The notes: generated by a model from the letters alone, not told the origin. A stretch of DNA of 64,000 bases from Eretmocerus hayati (GCA_029851415.1 CM056744.1:103263338-103327337), one strand, 5' to 3'. Shown: positions 12,391 to 26,907, numbered from the stretch's first letter. Numbers and translations are program-made.

Positions 12391-14914
12391 CGTTTGAGCG
12401 CGAATCTAATAATTACGATTTTTTAACGATTTTAATCGCGAATTCTTAAATGTAGACGGCATATTTTTACCCGAAACTTTTGTAGATAGTCTACACTCAC
12501 CCTTATAATCAGATTCAGATCAAAAGCAAGCCGATTTTTTTTCATGCAATTTCCTTATTCTCGGCAAAAAATTGGATGTAGGTCTTCAGGATCGCCTCGA
12601 ACGGAATTCTAAATACGTATTTAAGAGGTTAAGACTATTTCACGTTGGATTCATGTAGCCCAAGTTTCTTTCAAGGGCAATCGGATGCTAAAAAGGAGCT
12701 TCGAAAAAATCTCGGGAATGTATAATTTCAGCAAGAGCTAATGGATTGAATTTTCGTGTGCTTTTGATTTGACTCAATTCTTTGTGTTGTAGATTCTGTT
12801 TTAGACCATGGGATCCAAGCTTTCCATTAGAAATAGTCACAAAAATTTGGGCTCATGTGCATGCGCAATAAAATGACTTTTCCTCATTACCAGAGATAAC
12901 TGAATTTTCGAAAATGCCTCATAAGTCAATTCTATTGCCCCAGACCAATTTGAAACCAATATTTCCCAAAAGAATGCAGAATTTTACTTCAACTATATAA
13001 GTTTGAAAGGATAAGAAGAATTACTCCTTGATAAATCAACGTTCAAGTGAAGAACACCTCCTTAACTCCAGGTGGCTTCCAAGTCAGAAAAATTAATTCT
13101 GCCACAGCGTTTTCGATCGCTTTCTTGATGCCCCTCCAGGCGCTCAGATCGCGAATCCTTACCTGTCACAGAACTCCAAATATTCTCATTTCAGAGGATG
13201 AAAAAATATCATTCTTGTTACGATGGGTTCTCGCTTTTTTGACGCATATGCATGCTACGGAAGGATAAAAATTTTTTTTGGGCCTCAAAGGTGATTCAAA
13301 GTTCCCATTTTAGGCCACAGAATCGAATAAAGAAGGCTCGAAAGCAATCTGAGAGATGACCTCTTTTCGTAGGTCACTTTCGCATGGAATCTATTCTTCA
13401 GAGGGGAGGTGATTTTCAAAACACTCATGCATTCTCCTAGCTTTGATGATATTCAGTAGCTTTTTTAGATCCTGGTATCAGCTCTGAATATTTTCGACAC
13501 CAATTGTCATTCGACCCTTGATACCCTGTCAAATTGAGAACCCTTTCATCAAGCAAGAATTGCTTCGCATTGGCAATAAAAGCGTGGTATGTATGATGTT
13601 TTCTTCTTTTTTCCTCCAATGTAGGAATGGAATTGATCTGGAATCATGAAATTGAAAACAAATGAGTTGAATGCTTTGCACTTTTGCATCCCCATGATGA
13701 GCTAGTCAAGGATCCTTTAAGGGTCGAACCAGCGTACAGTATAATGAGCTAGGATGAGAGTAAATTGACGTCTCACATCACGTGTAAGCGTTCAGGGAGG
13801 AATGAATAAAAAGTATGTAGATATGCCCGAAGGCACATGGTTAACAGGAACGTTAAAGTCAGAGAAAAAAACTGAAGAAGAGCCAAGCGAGTTGGCAAAC
13901 CTTGCTAACGAGAGGTAAACGTGATTAGGTATTCCTCGGTTCTCTTGTGCCAATGTGAATTGAGTATAATTCATTAACAGCTATATGCAGTGTTTCCATA
14001 AAGTTGAAATCGTGCCAATTTTTTTGCCTCTTTCCACTTTATGCTCATTATTTTATCGATCGGTTATTTCAAGAGAGAGATACTTGCCATGTACTCATCG
14101 ATGAGGAGCTGAGTTCTTTTTATTCATTGCGCAAAGTTGTTTCTCTCTGATTTCTTTGCGAGTATCTTCGTTTCACAGTCGGATGCCCTTACTTTATACT
14201 GCGTACGCATTTTATAATGAGGTTTTTTATGATAATTTATTCATAGGTTATCGAGGATTCATTACGGATTGATATTTGGTAGGAAGCCGGGTCGATTTGA
14301 TGTGAATTATACTTTTCGTATCTTTCACGGTCTTGCATAGCTGAACTCGTTGAATTAATTTCTCAGTTCTCAGAGACGACTGATTGGTCATGGATTTTTG
14401 AAATATTTTTACTTCCGTGACTCAACTTCTTGACCAGATCTGATAGAGTATTGGTTCAAAATGGAAGATGTTTGAATAATCGTGAAAGCTATAACTATGT
14501 CACTCATTATGGGTGACCCACAATTTGGAGAGGGTGGAATCTAGAGTCGTGAAATTTTACCTTACGTGATTCATGGATAGCCTCCGAAACTAAAATTTTG
14601 AGTTCGGTTGAGTGTGGATAGGAGACCACGAATTGAGATTGTCTCAGCCTGACATCTGCAAACAGATAAAAAGTGTTGATCTTGCTTCCTGAACCTGCTG
14701 AAATATGCCATTATACTTGGATAAAATAATATGGTTAGAGATACACGGGAAGAAACACCGTGGCTTATTGAAGATGAAGAAACATCTTTTTCGCATCAAT
14801 GGAATTCGTAATTTGTATTGTTCCAAATTTTGCGAGGCCACCTCAATATTCATTGCTGCATTGTTTTTACTTTCGTATTCACTTAAAACATTCTGGTTAT
14901 GGGAATCTCATATA

Positions 14915-15801
14915 TACCGTAAACTGGGGTGAAAGTGTCCACCGGGGTGGAGGTGTCCGCTTTCCCCAAAAAGATTGTCAGCATCATATTTTCGCTTCTA
15001 TAGCACCTACAGAAACCTGCCGGGGGTCATTTTGAAGTTTGAAATCTCTACTTTCCAAATAAATAACTTTAATTTCATGAGAACGGACTCTAAAGTGCTC
15101 TCTTTGCTGTATAATGAAATTTGAAAATTAAGTAATGTCCCCCAAAAACAGGGTTTTTGTGGCTAGCAGAGAATTCTGGCATGTTAGCTCGAAATAAACC
15201 ATGTGATCGTGTTTAGACGATGATTTTACATTGGGAAACTACGTTGAGGTACCCCGCGCAAGGGGAAATTTTTTGTCTCGTGATCTCAACACAGCAAGTA
15301 TTATTGCAAAAGTAGGATTTTATGAAAAAACAGTTCTGACATCAATCCAGTGCCACGACGGCTAACGGAAAATCTCTTTCTTGAAAGAATGTAACAAAAC
15401 GAAGGAGATGCGACCTTGAACGTTCAAATTGGTCTATTCTAGCCCGTATTGTGAATTCTTGGAAATTTATTGCAAAATTCGATTTTTTTCCCTAACACCA
15501 GGTGGACTAATTATTATAGCTCGTATGACTACAAGGTTGCATTGTACCGTTCTAAAACCACCGGGATCATGTTCAGGGGGTCAAAATACGTAGGATAACA
15601 TATCTTGATGAAGGTGTCAGCCCTGTTTTTTGCAGTTTTTGCAAAACCGTGAGGTCAAAATCAAAATCTGACAACGGAATCGTGGAGCTGAGCTCAAGAC
15701 TCAAATTTTTACTGCACAGACATTATGTTTTGGTATGAATAAAACCAAGAAAATCACAGTGGAAGGTCAAAAGTGGTCCACATTCACCCCGGTTTACGGT
15801 A
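14915..15801. mobile_element. TIR element flanked by TA (Tc1/mariner-like, non-autonomous)
   Basis: The left end CCGTAAACTGGGGTGAA (from 14917) and right end TTCACCCCGGTTTACGG (to 15799) are inverted repeats with one difference. Both are flanked outward by TA (14915-14916, 15800-15801), the duplication expected of Tc1/mariner/IS630 transposases. The 883-bp body has no transposase frame or DDE motif that I can see. Confidence 0.65.
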
Positions 15802-18800
15802 TCTCTCTCACAAATACGCCTTAACATCGCTATCATATCTGAAACAACCCCACAATATATCAAAGTGAAAACCTGTTTGATCACCCATATTTGTTATGAT
15901 AGAAGTGTTGGATTTTTGTTGATTGTTTTTGATGATTTTGGAAGAAAATGACGAAAATTTAATATTTCTGAACTCGTAATTAAAAATTATGGGTTGGAAT
16001 TCCACAATCTTACTACATCACATACTTAAACTGACATTTTGACGCCTAAATACCCCGAATACATTAAGTGCCTCTGTGATCTCTCGGAAGCTCCGATCAA
16101 ACGCTTCGACAATTCTCAGAAGCTCAACAACCCAAGAAAAAGTTCACTACTTTCTCTCGTACCACAGCCTTAGGGGTAGATTATTGCAAACGTTTTCAAG
16201 GCTAATAAAAAAGGCCAGCCAAGCGTGGAATGGAAACAACAGTATTACACACGCCCGCATCGCAAAGCGAGCTCTCTATACTACAATCCTCCAACCATCG
16301 TACAAAAAAAAAGAAAAATTCTCAAGACAATCCACGTTCTACACTTTTTCCAGCAAAAGCAACTAGTTGCCAACAGTAGCGTGCTGTGTAAGAAGGATCA
16401 AAAGAAGCTGCGAAAGGCTGTGCGAAGAAAGCAGTAGAATCGGTGAAATTAAAAGACAGAGAGCGCACATTGAGAATACAAGAAAAATGAGGGGCCTTTC
16501 CTTAGAAAGAAAACTGGAGTGGGATGTAGTTTTTAATTTAGCTCGTGCTGGATAGGAAGGGGATCGCTAGGAAAGATGTCAGAGCGGGTCTCTCGTCGCG
16601 TAATTAGAGCATCCCCGGGTGGCCCGTGTAATTGCCCTGTGCTGAGATTCCGTGTACAAGAAGCGGTCTTTTTTTTATTTTTTACAACTATCTTTTCAAC
16701 TGAACTTGTCGCTTTGAGAATGGATGAAGCTGGTTCACGGTCCCATTTCCAGAGTAACGCTTCTTCAACGAGATTATTGGTGAAGAAAGTGCCGAAATTC
16801 CAATAAATTTTTTTCCAGATTTTGAAAAGAAACTCGATAGCAGAATGGAATTCACTCACTCTATGCATTCGGTCTCAGAAGTTTTAAATATTTTAGAGCA
16901 GGTTTTCTGAATATTCCGATTCCTTGTGATCTTCTGGATTATGTGCATACATCAATGAAGATGAATTTCGTGGAATGCCTTTTAGATTAGATATTCTCAA
17001 AGATATGAATCAATGAAAGTGAATTAGGATGTTGCGTGTAACGATATTCTACAAGTATGTGCGCCATCTTCTGATTTCGGAATTTATCCCAATAGCTAGC
17101 CAGAGAACTCATTCTCACTATTCAGAGTTTGAGATAAGGGAAAATTCATCATAGCCAACGAGTAAAAATATTTCCTTTCACTTGAGATGCATCGCAATGA
17201 ATGTAGGATCTCGTAAAACACCCGAAAACATCACATTTTCAGACTGGTCATGTAGAAAGTTGTGCTGTCTTCTCTCACGGCCTTAAATATTTATGGATAT
17301 CATGGAAGTTTGGTTTCTGTCAAGGAAGTGACAATTCCACTATTGCAAGATATCTGTAGACTTGAATCTGATCCGTATCTCATAAAACATGGAATAGGGT
17401 TCGTACAATGCCGAGCCATTTTTATCAGGTCAAAATAGTCGTCTGCATAATGTTTTGTTGAAAGTAGTCTAGAAATTGACATATTGAATGTACGGACCTT
17501 TAGTACGATATAAAATAGTTAGGCAGGACTAAAAACAACACTGTATACCCCTGAGGTGCATTGAATATTTTCACAGATATATGAAACGCAACATAGTTAT
17601 GATGGGTTCTTTGGAGTTCACCAGTTTGTCAGGGTTAAAAATGAATTTCTGCAAGAGCTAGTTTTGGTAAAAATTTCACCAAAATTACAGAACCTTTGAG
17701 CTCGGGGATCTGGTGAAACTCCATTGAACTTTTTAATATTTGAAGCTAATTGTTACGTACATGCCAAGGCAGAACTCACACTTTTCACTTTACAAGGCCT
17801 AAATTTTCCTCAGATGAATCAAATCAATCTCAGATAAAATCAATGTTTTGAAGTCAATTAGATCATCAAGTCTTCTAGATTAAATGCCAGAATCGAAGAG
17901 TAGGGCACACGTTGATGACTCATTTCTAATCAAAGAATTACAGCATTGGATTTTGGAAATTTTCCTTGGAAAAAAATAGCACTGATGTGGGATTTCTTTT
18001 TGGAGATAATGATTGACAAAGTTAATGCTAACTTCCTGAGTAGATCACACAAGGTCCTTATCGAAGTTATATCTCTCAATGAACTATCCATTTCAGTCCT
18101 GATCTATTCAATGGAATCAGAAAAGGCTTCCGCACAAAACGTATGCGTCTTAGCGCAAACGACCAGTGAAGATAGTGTACGAATGGGCCGCTATACCCGG
18201 ATTAGAATTTTCACGGTAATTTAAAACGTCCCGGCACCGCGGGCTATTCAATTTATCCATCGCCTTGAACCCCAATCTCCTTTTGCCACTTTGCAGTACG
18301 ATCCTTTCTTGTTACTAAGTCTACCATCCAGATTTCGAAGACCTTTCTGAAGCAGTAGCTTCTTTGAATGCCATTCATTACGATCCTTTCACTATTTTTT
18401 TTTCCTCTCTCGTTACGATACATACTATTCTGAGCTCATCTCAACTTCCTGTCTCCCGCATCTAAAGGATCTACGCTCGTCTAAAAGCTTCGTGAATTGA
18501 AAATGCTTTGAAACTCTTTTCGCCACCAACTTTTTATTCGTTGCGCGTCAAATACGTGCGACTTTTCTCACGAGCGTTATCTTCTTTCTGATGTAAAGGA
18601 CCTTTTTTAGGCTGTTCTTTTTCCCTTTTTAGGTTGCAAGATTAAGTAAATGGTTTTGGGTATAGAGGCCATGGATTGAGATATTCTAAAATGGATAGGG
18701 TAGAGTTCTAGAGATTTTCTTTATCAGAAAGATTTATATATTTTATATATATATATGGAGTAATCTGAAACAATTCATGACTAGATAAGGTCTTGATAGA

Positions 18801-19397
18801 TCGCAAGGCTTAGGATGCAAGCTGGAAAATAGGATAGGTGAGAAGATAGTAGGGAAAAAGAGTAATATATTGACTATCGGAGATATATGGGTGGTGATAT
18901 GGTGCCAGATTTAGATGGGAATGCTGAGACTTTGGTTCGGTAGGGTGGATATACATCTTGAGAATGAGGTGTCATTGTGAGATTGTTATCTGTTTCAACT
19001 GATATGTCTTGATCCTAGAAGAATGATCTTGTGCTAGAGACTTGAAACTCAGTCTATTGAATCTTCTAGAAAATATATGTTGGTGTCAAATTATACCTAC
19101 CATATGCTTTTTTAGAGTGATTGTAGATTCGAAGAATCGATAGCATTCTAGAGACCTCAGTACTATGAATCGTTGACGACATGAGTTTTTCTTCATCCCA
19201 GAGAATTTTTTACTCATTCGTCATGACATTTTATCCTATGAGTGAGATTTTGACGTAGAATACACATTCTATTGGTATCTTACAGAATCTTCAGCTTTTG
19301 TCATTTTGGATCTTTATGTGGACTAAACAAGCGAGAAAAAATGGAGGCAATCTCTTTATATACCTGAATTACTATGAAATTTTGATATAGGCATTAT

Positions 19398-20024
19398 CCC
19401 ATGTAAAAACGGGAACCCTATGATCATATATGAACAGGGGGTCCAAGGACCCTATGACCATATATGAACATCTATGAAATATTTTCAGGCAATATCACAT
19501 CAAAAAGTCACGATGCTGATCTTGCATAACCGAGAAAATCTCTAAGAGTTCATTAGGTAATTGAATTAAAACGACCTGTAAGTGATATCATCATATATGT
19601 ATCTTGATAGAAAAAAATTTCAATTTCCAAGATCAAAAACGTTTGGCCAATTGGTGACGAACCTGCATAAATGTGATATTTCTCAAAATGATGATCTGAA
19701 GATATAACAAATTGTGCAGATTTGTCACCAATTTGCCAAACGTTTTGAATCTTGGAAATTCAAATTTCTTTTCTTCTAGTAGGAGAATGATATCATTTAC
19801 AGATGGTTTTGATTCAATTACTCGATGAACTCTTGGAGATTTTCTCGGTTATGCAAGATAAGCATCGTGACTTTTTGATGTAATATTCCTTGAAAATGCA
19901 ACCATAACAACTTTTCGGATTTTAAAAAAATTTGAAAATCGTTTCATAGATGTTCATATATGGTCATAGGATCCTTGGACCACATGTTCATGTATGATCA
20001 TAGGGTTTCCCATTTTTACATGGG
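19398..20024. mobile_element. Palindromic foldback/MITE, 627 bp
   Basis: The ends are CCCATGTAAAAACGGGAA and, inverted, TTCCCATTTTTACATGGG. The arms mirror each other almost to the centre near 19690, with recognisable pairs such as GATCTTGCATAACCGAG (left) and CTCGGTTATGCAAGAT (right). Both arms carry repeated CCTATGAxCATATATGAAC words. TAT borders both ends (19395-19397, 20025-20027) and may be the duplication. No coding sequence. Confidence 0.65.
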
Positions 20025-21009
20025 TATGCAAAAAACATCCTGAACACAAGTTCTTGAATTCTCCTGCAGGATATGTTCAGTAGATACCTGAAACTTCTTG
20101 TTTGCACGAAAAGTCTGCAGTAGCTTATATTCAACCTCTGCAACAAAAGTATTTCAAAACAGAGCTCAGAATTCTCCACTTTTAATCTCGAGGAAAAGGA
20201 CTAACGAATTCTGCTTCACATCATGTTACACTTGTGAAGTTATTCTTTCATTTCATATTCCTCTGCTTGAATAATCTTCTCTTGTGCTAAATTTGATATC
20301 TCCAGACTTCTTGATGATCAAATTTACTCGTAATGAATTCTATGCTCCGTCCTTACCTTGATATTACACATTTTCAATCGGAATAAAAGAGTGCGGTCCA
20401 TCTGGCAATTGTAAAATTTCACTATTCCTTGAAAAAAAATCATGGCTCTCATAATCTCCTCGCAACGATTTGGATTGTCCCGGATACTTGAGATGATATG
20501 TATATTTGAGGAAAGGGTACTCACATTATCCAAACTCCCACCCTATTTGTGATTTTCAAACTCATATTGAGCTGCTCATATTAATTTATCATACTGCTGC
20601 TGAATTGACAAGTTCAAATTGCGCAGATACTCCAAATATTGGAGATATCCTCAATGAACCTTGGATACCTAAAATGTATCAAGTACATGGTCATCTGATG
20701 AGCATATTTCACTTTAAAAATACGTATTTGAAAGGTTATTTAGCAATTTTGTACATTGAGATGATAATAAAACTGCTCAGTCAAGAAATCTGAGATGATG
20801 TTGATTCATTATTTTGCAACGGGTTGATGGAAATTATTGAACAAATTGTCATCAAAGATTGAGAGCTCATAAATATCGTCATCATCTCAATGTAAAGAGT
20901 TGATTAATGATCCTTCAAACACACAACTGTGAACTTCGATATTTTTTCATCAAATGACCAAGTCACAATCATTCACTTTATGATCGTGAACCAGGTGCAT
21001 ACTGGATAC

Positions 21010-21079
21010 GAGGTTAAGTACAGCTTCGGTGTCCCACAGTAGAATTCTACTGTGGAACACCGAAGCTGTACTTAACCTC
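21010..21079. repeat. Near-perfect 70-bp palindrome
   Basis: The sequence reads the same on both strands around GAATTC at 21042-21047, with a single mismatched pair (GTCCC against GGAAC). Arms begin GAGGTTAAGTACAGCTTCGG. There is no loop, so it is a cruciform-type palindrome. It may be a deleted foldback element. Confidence 0.75.
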
Positions 21080-22180
21080 TCTTACTCTACTTAAATTCTC
21101 TGCTAGACAACAGTGTTCAAATCAGACCAATTTTCCCTCATAAAAATGAATCCTGAAGATAGTCACTTGGGTAATTTTTCACCCTGAAACACAAACCCCA
21201 CTTTGGCGGCCTGTTCGAGTTCAGGTTCGATATTTTGAGTACTGGGCTTCGCGAATGGCCGATTGAACAACAGTCTAAGATGTCGATACAGGTATTCTCA
21301 TTAAATATGCAATATAAGTTTCGAAATAATTAACACGGTAGAAGTCTCACAAATACCCACTTCATGTCATCATTTTTATGCAACAAATGTAATCTTTTGA
21401 ATTGGCACTGTCTGTGGATCCTCAAGATAACAAATTCTCACTGAGATCAGTGATAAAACTTTACCATAAATTCTCATTGATTTTTTGCGATATCTCAATG
21501 GGACATATTCTTAATTTACATTGTATCTCATGGAAATTTGGATATTTGTCAACTGAATCGCTGGATGTCCGATCCTTTTGAGACTTTACGAATTAATTTT
21601 TAATGTCCGGTAATGCTACCAAGATGTTTTCATATACATAAAAATTTCGCGTTTGACCCATAGAAACCGAGACCATCTGAATCCAAATAGATATTTTGTT
21701 TTTTTTTTGACTTGACTCATTGCCTCAGAGTTTTTTGACAAGGCGCAATTCACGCATGATCTTATAAAATATTAAAAAACGTCACTTACTATCCCAGTCA
21801 TCTACAGCGTCATAGTGAGATTTCTCAAAATTTTAGTTATTCATGTATATTCTAGGCAGATGTTCTTGATCGAAGGAATGATATTTACAGCACTGAAAAA
21901 CCCCCGTAGATTTAAACCTGATCAAAAACTCAGAAGACATGAAGATGTAGTCTTACAGTGACGAGTTATTTTTACCGATTTGAAAATTTATCCGAACGAT
22001 ATTTTGAAAGTGGTCGGGAACTTCGGGAACTGTTAATAGACCTCGATAGCCATACAAATTACTAATGTATAGCCTTAAAACAAGATGATGGAACCTTGAC
22101 AGGCATGAAACATTGATTAAGATGTAAGAAATTCAACATATTGTCTATGGGTCCTGCAAGACCCTCCAGGCGCCTATAGA

Positions 22181-22893
22181 TTAACACGTTCGCTGCAACG
22201 GGTACCATCAGTGGGACCCGCTCGTCCTCTTTTGTATGCGACGGTGATCAAAATTCCATTAAGGTAGTTGTACACCAACTACGTGAGTCAGAGAGACTTA
22301 ACCTCACTTTTTTGCCCACTTTAAAATAGTCGAAATTATTATTTTCGTTAATAACTGCACTCTTTCCACTAAACAACAAACAAAAACGGTCATCTAAGAC
22401 TTCCTGAACCGAATCAGGCATGGTTTCCAAAGTTATCTAGCCTAAAATCAAAATCACGTGTCGCATTTTTTGCATTCTACGCTTTGTATGAACAATTACT
22501 AAAAAACGACGTGGTCCATTCGTCTCCAGACTTGGCCATATGATTCATTGATACATAAACTCGGATCTCTCGCAGTCCTAACATTTTCTGTTGATCAAGT
22601 TTTGCGCTAGACCCATTTTTGTGCTGTTTTTGGGGCCCGCTCTCATAAGCGCAATGTTAAAAATGTGCAAAACTGGTCAAATTGCGACGATCAATACTCG
22701 AAAACGGGATGGTCAGCCGTTCTGGAATTTTGCACACGTACTCTTCGATATTAGAACTATCTCTCTGCAGAATCTCGAGGAATTCTGTTGATGAATAATT
22801 TTGGTGTACAACTACCTTAAATGGGTGCCACCGGTGGGACCCGTAGCACATAAAAAGGAACTGTAATTTTCGGCGTCGCAGCGAATGTGTTGA
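22181..22893. mobile_element. TTAA-ended MITE (piggyBac-like)
   Basis: The left end is TTAACACGTTCGCTGCAACG and the right end, inverted, reads TCAACACATTCGCTGCGACG. TTAA is intact on the left and changed to TTGA on the right. A subterminal inverted pair, GTGGGACCCG and AAGGTAGTTGTACACCAA-type words, follows inside each end. The 700-bp interior has no transposase. piggyBac-type ends are a family inference. Confidence 0.6.
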
Positions 22894-24057
22894 ATGCGAT
22901 TTTATGGTTTTCGGAAGGAAAAAATACATCCGCACCTCACTTGCAAACCCTTTTCGGGCATCGAAGGACATGTCTGTCTCACTTTTCTCAACTGACGTAC
23001 TGCCCTTAGTGCTCAAAATGAGCTAACGCGCTCAGTACGGAAATATACTATTTATTGATTCTCCACTCAATTATCAAAAATGTTTCTCCTGGCGTGTAAT
23101 CGATTCCACTCAAGCATAAGAAAAGAAGAAATTTCTAAATAAGAAAATATAATTCTTCCTATAAAGATAACGATTTTTTATCGAGAGCTAAGAGTCTGAT
23201 ATTTTGGTACGTATTGTAAGACCCGTGAGTTTCATTTATATCCAAGTTATCATCACATTTTAGATGACTGAAAAGCAACCCTTTCATACAAAATATCCGA
23301 ACCGTAAACTCATCGGTCCAGCTTAAATCCGTAACGACGCAATATAACGTAGCATTCCAAACGAAGCTACTCATGATATTCGGTATAAATTCAGATTCAC
23401 ACGGCAGATTTTTTTTTTCTTTTCCACCATGTCACCCCAACGCGCTAACTCGCATGGAAATGAAAGCAGTGTAATAACCAGTCAGGATCGTTAAAATTTT
23501 TCTCTCTTCCCTTGCTCCATCCCCCTCCTCCTCTGAACAAATGGAAAAAATGGAATAAGCCATCCGAAAATATCCAAACGTATGGATGCGCATTTTTTTT
23601 ACAACCTGAGCGTCCCTTTTTTTTCTTTGTTTCCCAATCGGTTTAATAACTGCATCTATACAAGCAACCATTCACGCGAAAACTGTATTCCCTATATCTA
23701 CATGGATATCCCAATCCCCAAGCTCAGCTTGGTTCATAAAATATACTATATCCTCTTTTTTTGTTCTATATGATGCCAAGATAGTTTCTAATTGCCAGTC
23801 CAGCAACAGCCATATTTTAGCTCTGAATAATTAGCCATCTCTTGGGGGAGTATGAAATCAGTGAGTGTGAATTATTCAGAGGTCTTAACGTGTACGTATG
23901 CGTTGCAGAAAAAAAAATCGTCTAGCCTAGTTTCTTCCATTCGTAACTCGTTGAGTGACTCGTGAATGGAAGCGGCTCAAGTTGTGTGGCTCAAACACTT
24001 AATTTTATATACTACAATGGCTACTACTCAAGTCTACCACCGAAGGTATATTAAATG

Positions 24058-24079
24058 AAAAAAAAAAAAAAAAAAAAAA
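24058..24079 (+). repeat. Poly-A run
   Basis: About 22 consecutive A. No SINE or retrogene body is recognisable upstream. Confidence 0.8.
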
Positions 24080-25882
24080 TCAAGAGGGTTGGGTATAATG
24101 AAATGGCAGAAGTAATGGAATGAAGTGGTGTGAATATATTTTGAGAACCTAGTACAACATGTTAGAAAAGTCTTTATTTGTTGCTAGTGACGAAGACAAC
24201 AGCTAGGTGGGCGTTTGAATCTAAAAAAGTTTCTTACGAAGGAGTTGGTGGGCGGTAGAAGTAGTTGAAGAGTTCTTGCTTACAAGTTGGCGTGTCGTTC
24301 TACATTGAGGCTAATTACCTTGTTGCTGCTCGAGTGTTTTTTTTTCTTTTTTCATCGTGTACATCACGTAGAAGGAGAAGATCTTACTTGGAGTCAGATG
24401 CACCACTCGCAGCATTGCAAAAATTGCAAACGAGCTCAAAACTTGGCGAGCCATGTTCAAGATGTGCAAGTAGAGAGTTTGCGAGCAACTTGCCTGATAT
24501 AATTTACAGCCTCTTCGTGCCTTTTGACATTTTATACATTCAAAAGACGTATCATAAAGTATGGATGCTTGACCTGGATCTTTCGAAAAAATTTATCACA
24601 AGAGTATGTATGCTTGTGCCTTGAGACTTTTTGAGATTCTTAATTAAAACATTCGGCGAGGGCTGGTGGATTTTTGGATTTTTGTAAATGCGGCTGTGAA
24701 ACGTGGTCAGACTTATTTTCTGTCCAGGTGGTATAGTTAGGAGTCAAAAATCTGCACTGGAATTTTTTTCCAATAGAATGAGAGATTCTTGAGGTTATCG
24801 AGATCCGATAGCCATAAATTTTTCATCAAGAATTTGCGGATTGGATCGTGGCTGATTCCACGTCAGATGTTTCTCAGATATCTTTTGTTGTGGCTTTAAA
24901 GGAATCTCAAAGTCACTTTAAACCATGAATGCAATGAAGACAAACATTTTCCTATTTTGTATTTCTTTGCCACTTGACACACGTTGGGAAAGAGATATTG
25001 ATAATTGATCTGCCATCTTCTCTGTAGCGAAAAGATTTGGTTAAATATTTTAAACCACTTCATCCAATTTCTCATAAGAATATACTTTTAAATTAGTGGA
25101 CTTCACTAGTTGTGGCCATGGTTTTCATTATTATTTATAACTGATTCATATTGGAGTAGGAAATATTTTCAATACCAACAATCTATCATATAGAACATTC
25201 ATGTAGAACATCGACAATATGCAAAAAAAAAAATTCATCTCCTTACGGAATGTTTATCAATATACCTATGAGTGACCGACAGTTTCATGGACGATATAAG
25301 ATTACAACATTTTAGACTCGAAGTAGAAGCCAGTGTGGTCAACTTCAACAGGCGCTGAAATTGTCGCCCATCTGTCTTTAAAATTCTTGAATAAATCTAA
25401 AAATCGTCTGCCACCTTAGCTCAATCATAAACTCTAACTGCAGACTTAGCTATATAAGTGTACTGATTTCTCGTACCACTCACTATTGATATATCATTCC
25501 CGATTTCCAGTGCGTACGCCTTCTACTCTCAAACACCAGATACTATGATCAAAATAATGAAGAAAGAACCTGATTGTATTGAGAAATTCTTTAACTCGGG
25601 ATACTCTTCTGAAGAATGCATGACCAGTTGAAAATAACTTGGGTGCAGATCTGATTTTTTGATGTACTTAGTTCTACTTGACTCTTTCAAATCTTCTTGG
25701 TGAAAGTGATCATGAAATCTTGAGATTCGCCTTCGTTTAGCGGACTTGACAAACTCAATCAACGAATGAAAAATTTCCTTGATCCATTCCGCCCAAGAGA
25801 TGAATTTCCTAATGAGCACAGTTAGTCTGAACTCACAAAACTATACTAATGAAGCATTTTTTTATTTGTTCATATGTTTCAG

Positions 25883-26907
25883 CTGGGATGTCGGCCACGC
25901 AATCTCAGCCTGATATGCGTCGTGGTTCTCGGCCTATCAAACTTATTACTAACTTTTCTACTACTCCAAGGCGAGCCCTGCAACCACACCTCTACCAAAT
26001 TGGCCGAATCTCAAAAACATCAACAGCCCCAACATGACCAACCGGAAGTTACCGACGCAGTTATCGAACCTTGCCCTACACTAGCAACTTTCAACGATCA
26101 GAAACCAGAAAATCTTCAACATCAATTATTAAACTCAGAACCAACAGAAGAATCATCATCACTTGAGCTAGATATACGACTCGGTAGATGGGATTCTCGA
26201 CGTCTTTATCGTATGTTTGATGCTGCTCTTGTAGGTTCTCGATTTGTTGAACTATCTGAATCATCTAAAGTTTGTTTAGCCACTCAGAGTAGTCTCGAAA
26301 AATTAGGTACTCTCGTTCAAGTAGTTCATCAGTGGACTGGTCCAATATCTGTAGCTTTATTTGCCGCTGGAGACGAAGAATTTGAGGCTTTGCAAAGATA
26401 TCTTGAGTATCTGAGACGTTGTTACGCATCTGTCCGTGAGAGGGTGCTGTTTTCAATGGCAATACCAAAATCAAGACCACCTAAACAGCAGCCTAGATAT
26501 TATCCTTTAGATGACTTTTTGGACTGCAGAAAACCAGAGGCTAGTTTATTAAAAATTATGGGAAGTATTTCGTCTGAACAGAATAGTTGGAGAATAAGGA
26601 ATGTCTATCCGCAGAATCATATGAGGAATTTAGCAAGAAATAATTGCCATAGTGAATATGTATTTTTGACGGATGTAGATATTGTGCCAAGTTCAAATAT
26701 GAGCAAAGTTTTGGATGAATTTTTGGCTAGTGCTGAGCCACGAGCGTGCGATAAGTGTGCATATGTTATACCAACTTTTGAATTGGATGCAAGAGTTAGA
26801 TTTCCACAAAATAAGAGTGATCTTGTTAGGCTATCGAAGAAGGGTCTGGCTAGGCCGTTTCATCAGAAAGTCTTCATTCATAATCAGTTTGCCACGGATT
26901 TTACACG
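25883..26907 (+). CDS. Glucuronyltransferase (B4GAT1-like, GT49), main catalytic exon
   Basis: This exon codes 341 residues of a glycosyltransferase related to human B4GAT1, which adds glucuronic acid in beta-1,4 linkage to xylose to prime LARGE-type matriglycan on dystroglycan in the Golgi. It begins right after acceptor ATGTTTCAG in phase 0. The first 30 residues form a type II membrane anchor (NLSLICVVVLGLSNLLLTFL). A variable Gln/Thr-rich stem follows. The catalytic part has LERWEGPLSVSVF-type sequence as VVHQWTGPISVALFAAGDEE, NHMRNLAR, and FLTDVDIVPS with the metal-binding DVD (about residues 267-269 counting from ATG 10321). VIPTFELD and N-glycosylation sequons NMS and NKS follow. The donor is ACG|GTAAGTG, phase 2. 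Insects have several GT49 paralogues, so strict orthology to B4GAT1 is not certain. Confidence 0.88.

Larger units (their letters stand above)
10330..25882 (+). other. Intron 1 of the glucuronyltransferase gene (about 15.5 kb)
   Basis: The intron runs from GTAAGAAG to the acceptor ATGTTTCAG. It contains the CRE/CCAAT block near 12.35 kb, a TA-flanked TIR element (14917-15799), a palindromic element (19398-20024), a 70-bp palindrome (21010-21079), a TTAA-type MITE (22181-22893), half of a repeat also seen near 33.6 kb (about 22990-23060) and a poly-A run (about 24058-24079). Open frames such as 17946-18224 and 24265-24624 have no splice context or known motif. Confidence 0.5.

Noticed and set aside
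17946..18224. 92-codon plus frame in intron 1
   Set aside because: No phase-compatible splice sites to the neighbouring exons and no recognisable motif; length is within chance for this AT content.
25849..26037. Overlapping frame starting at ATG 25849
   Set aside because: It is out of frame with the glycosyltransferase and crosses the acceptor at 25882.
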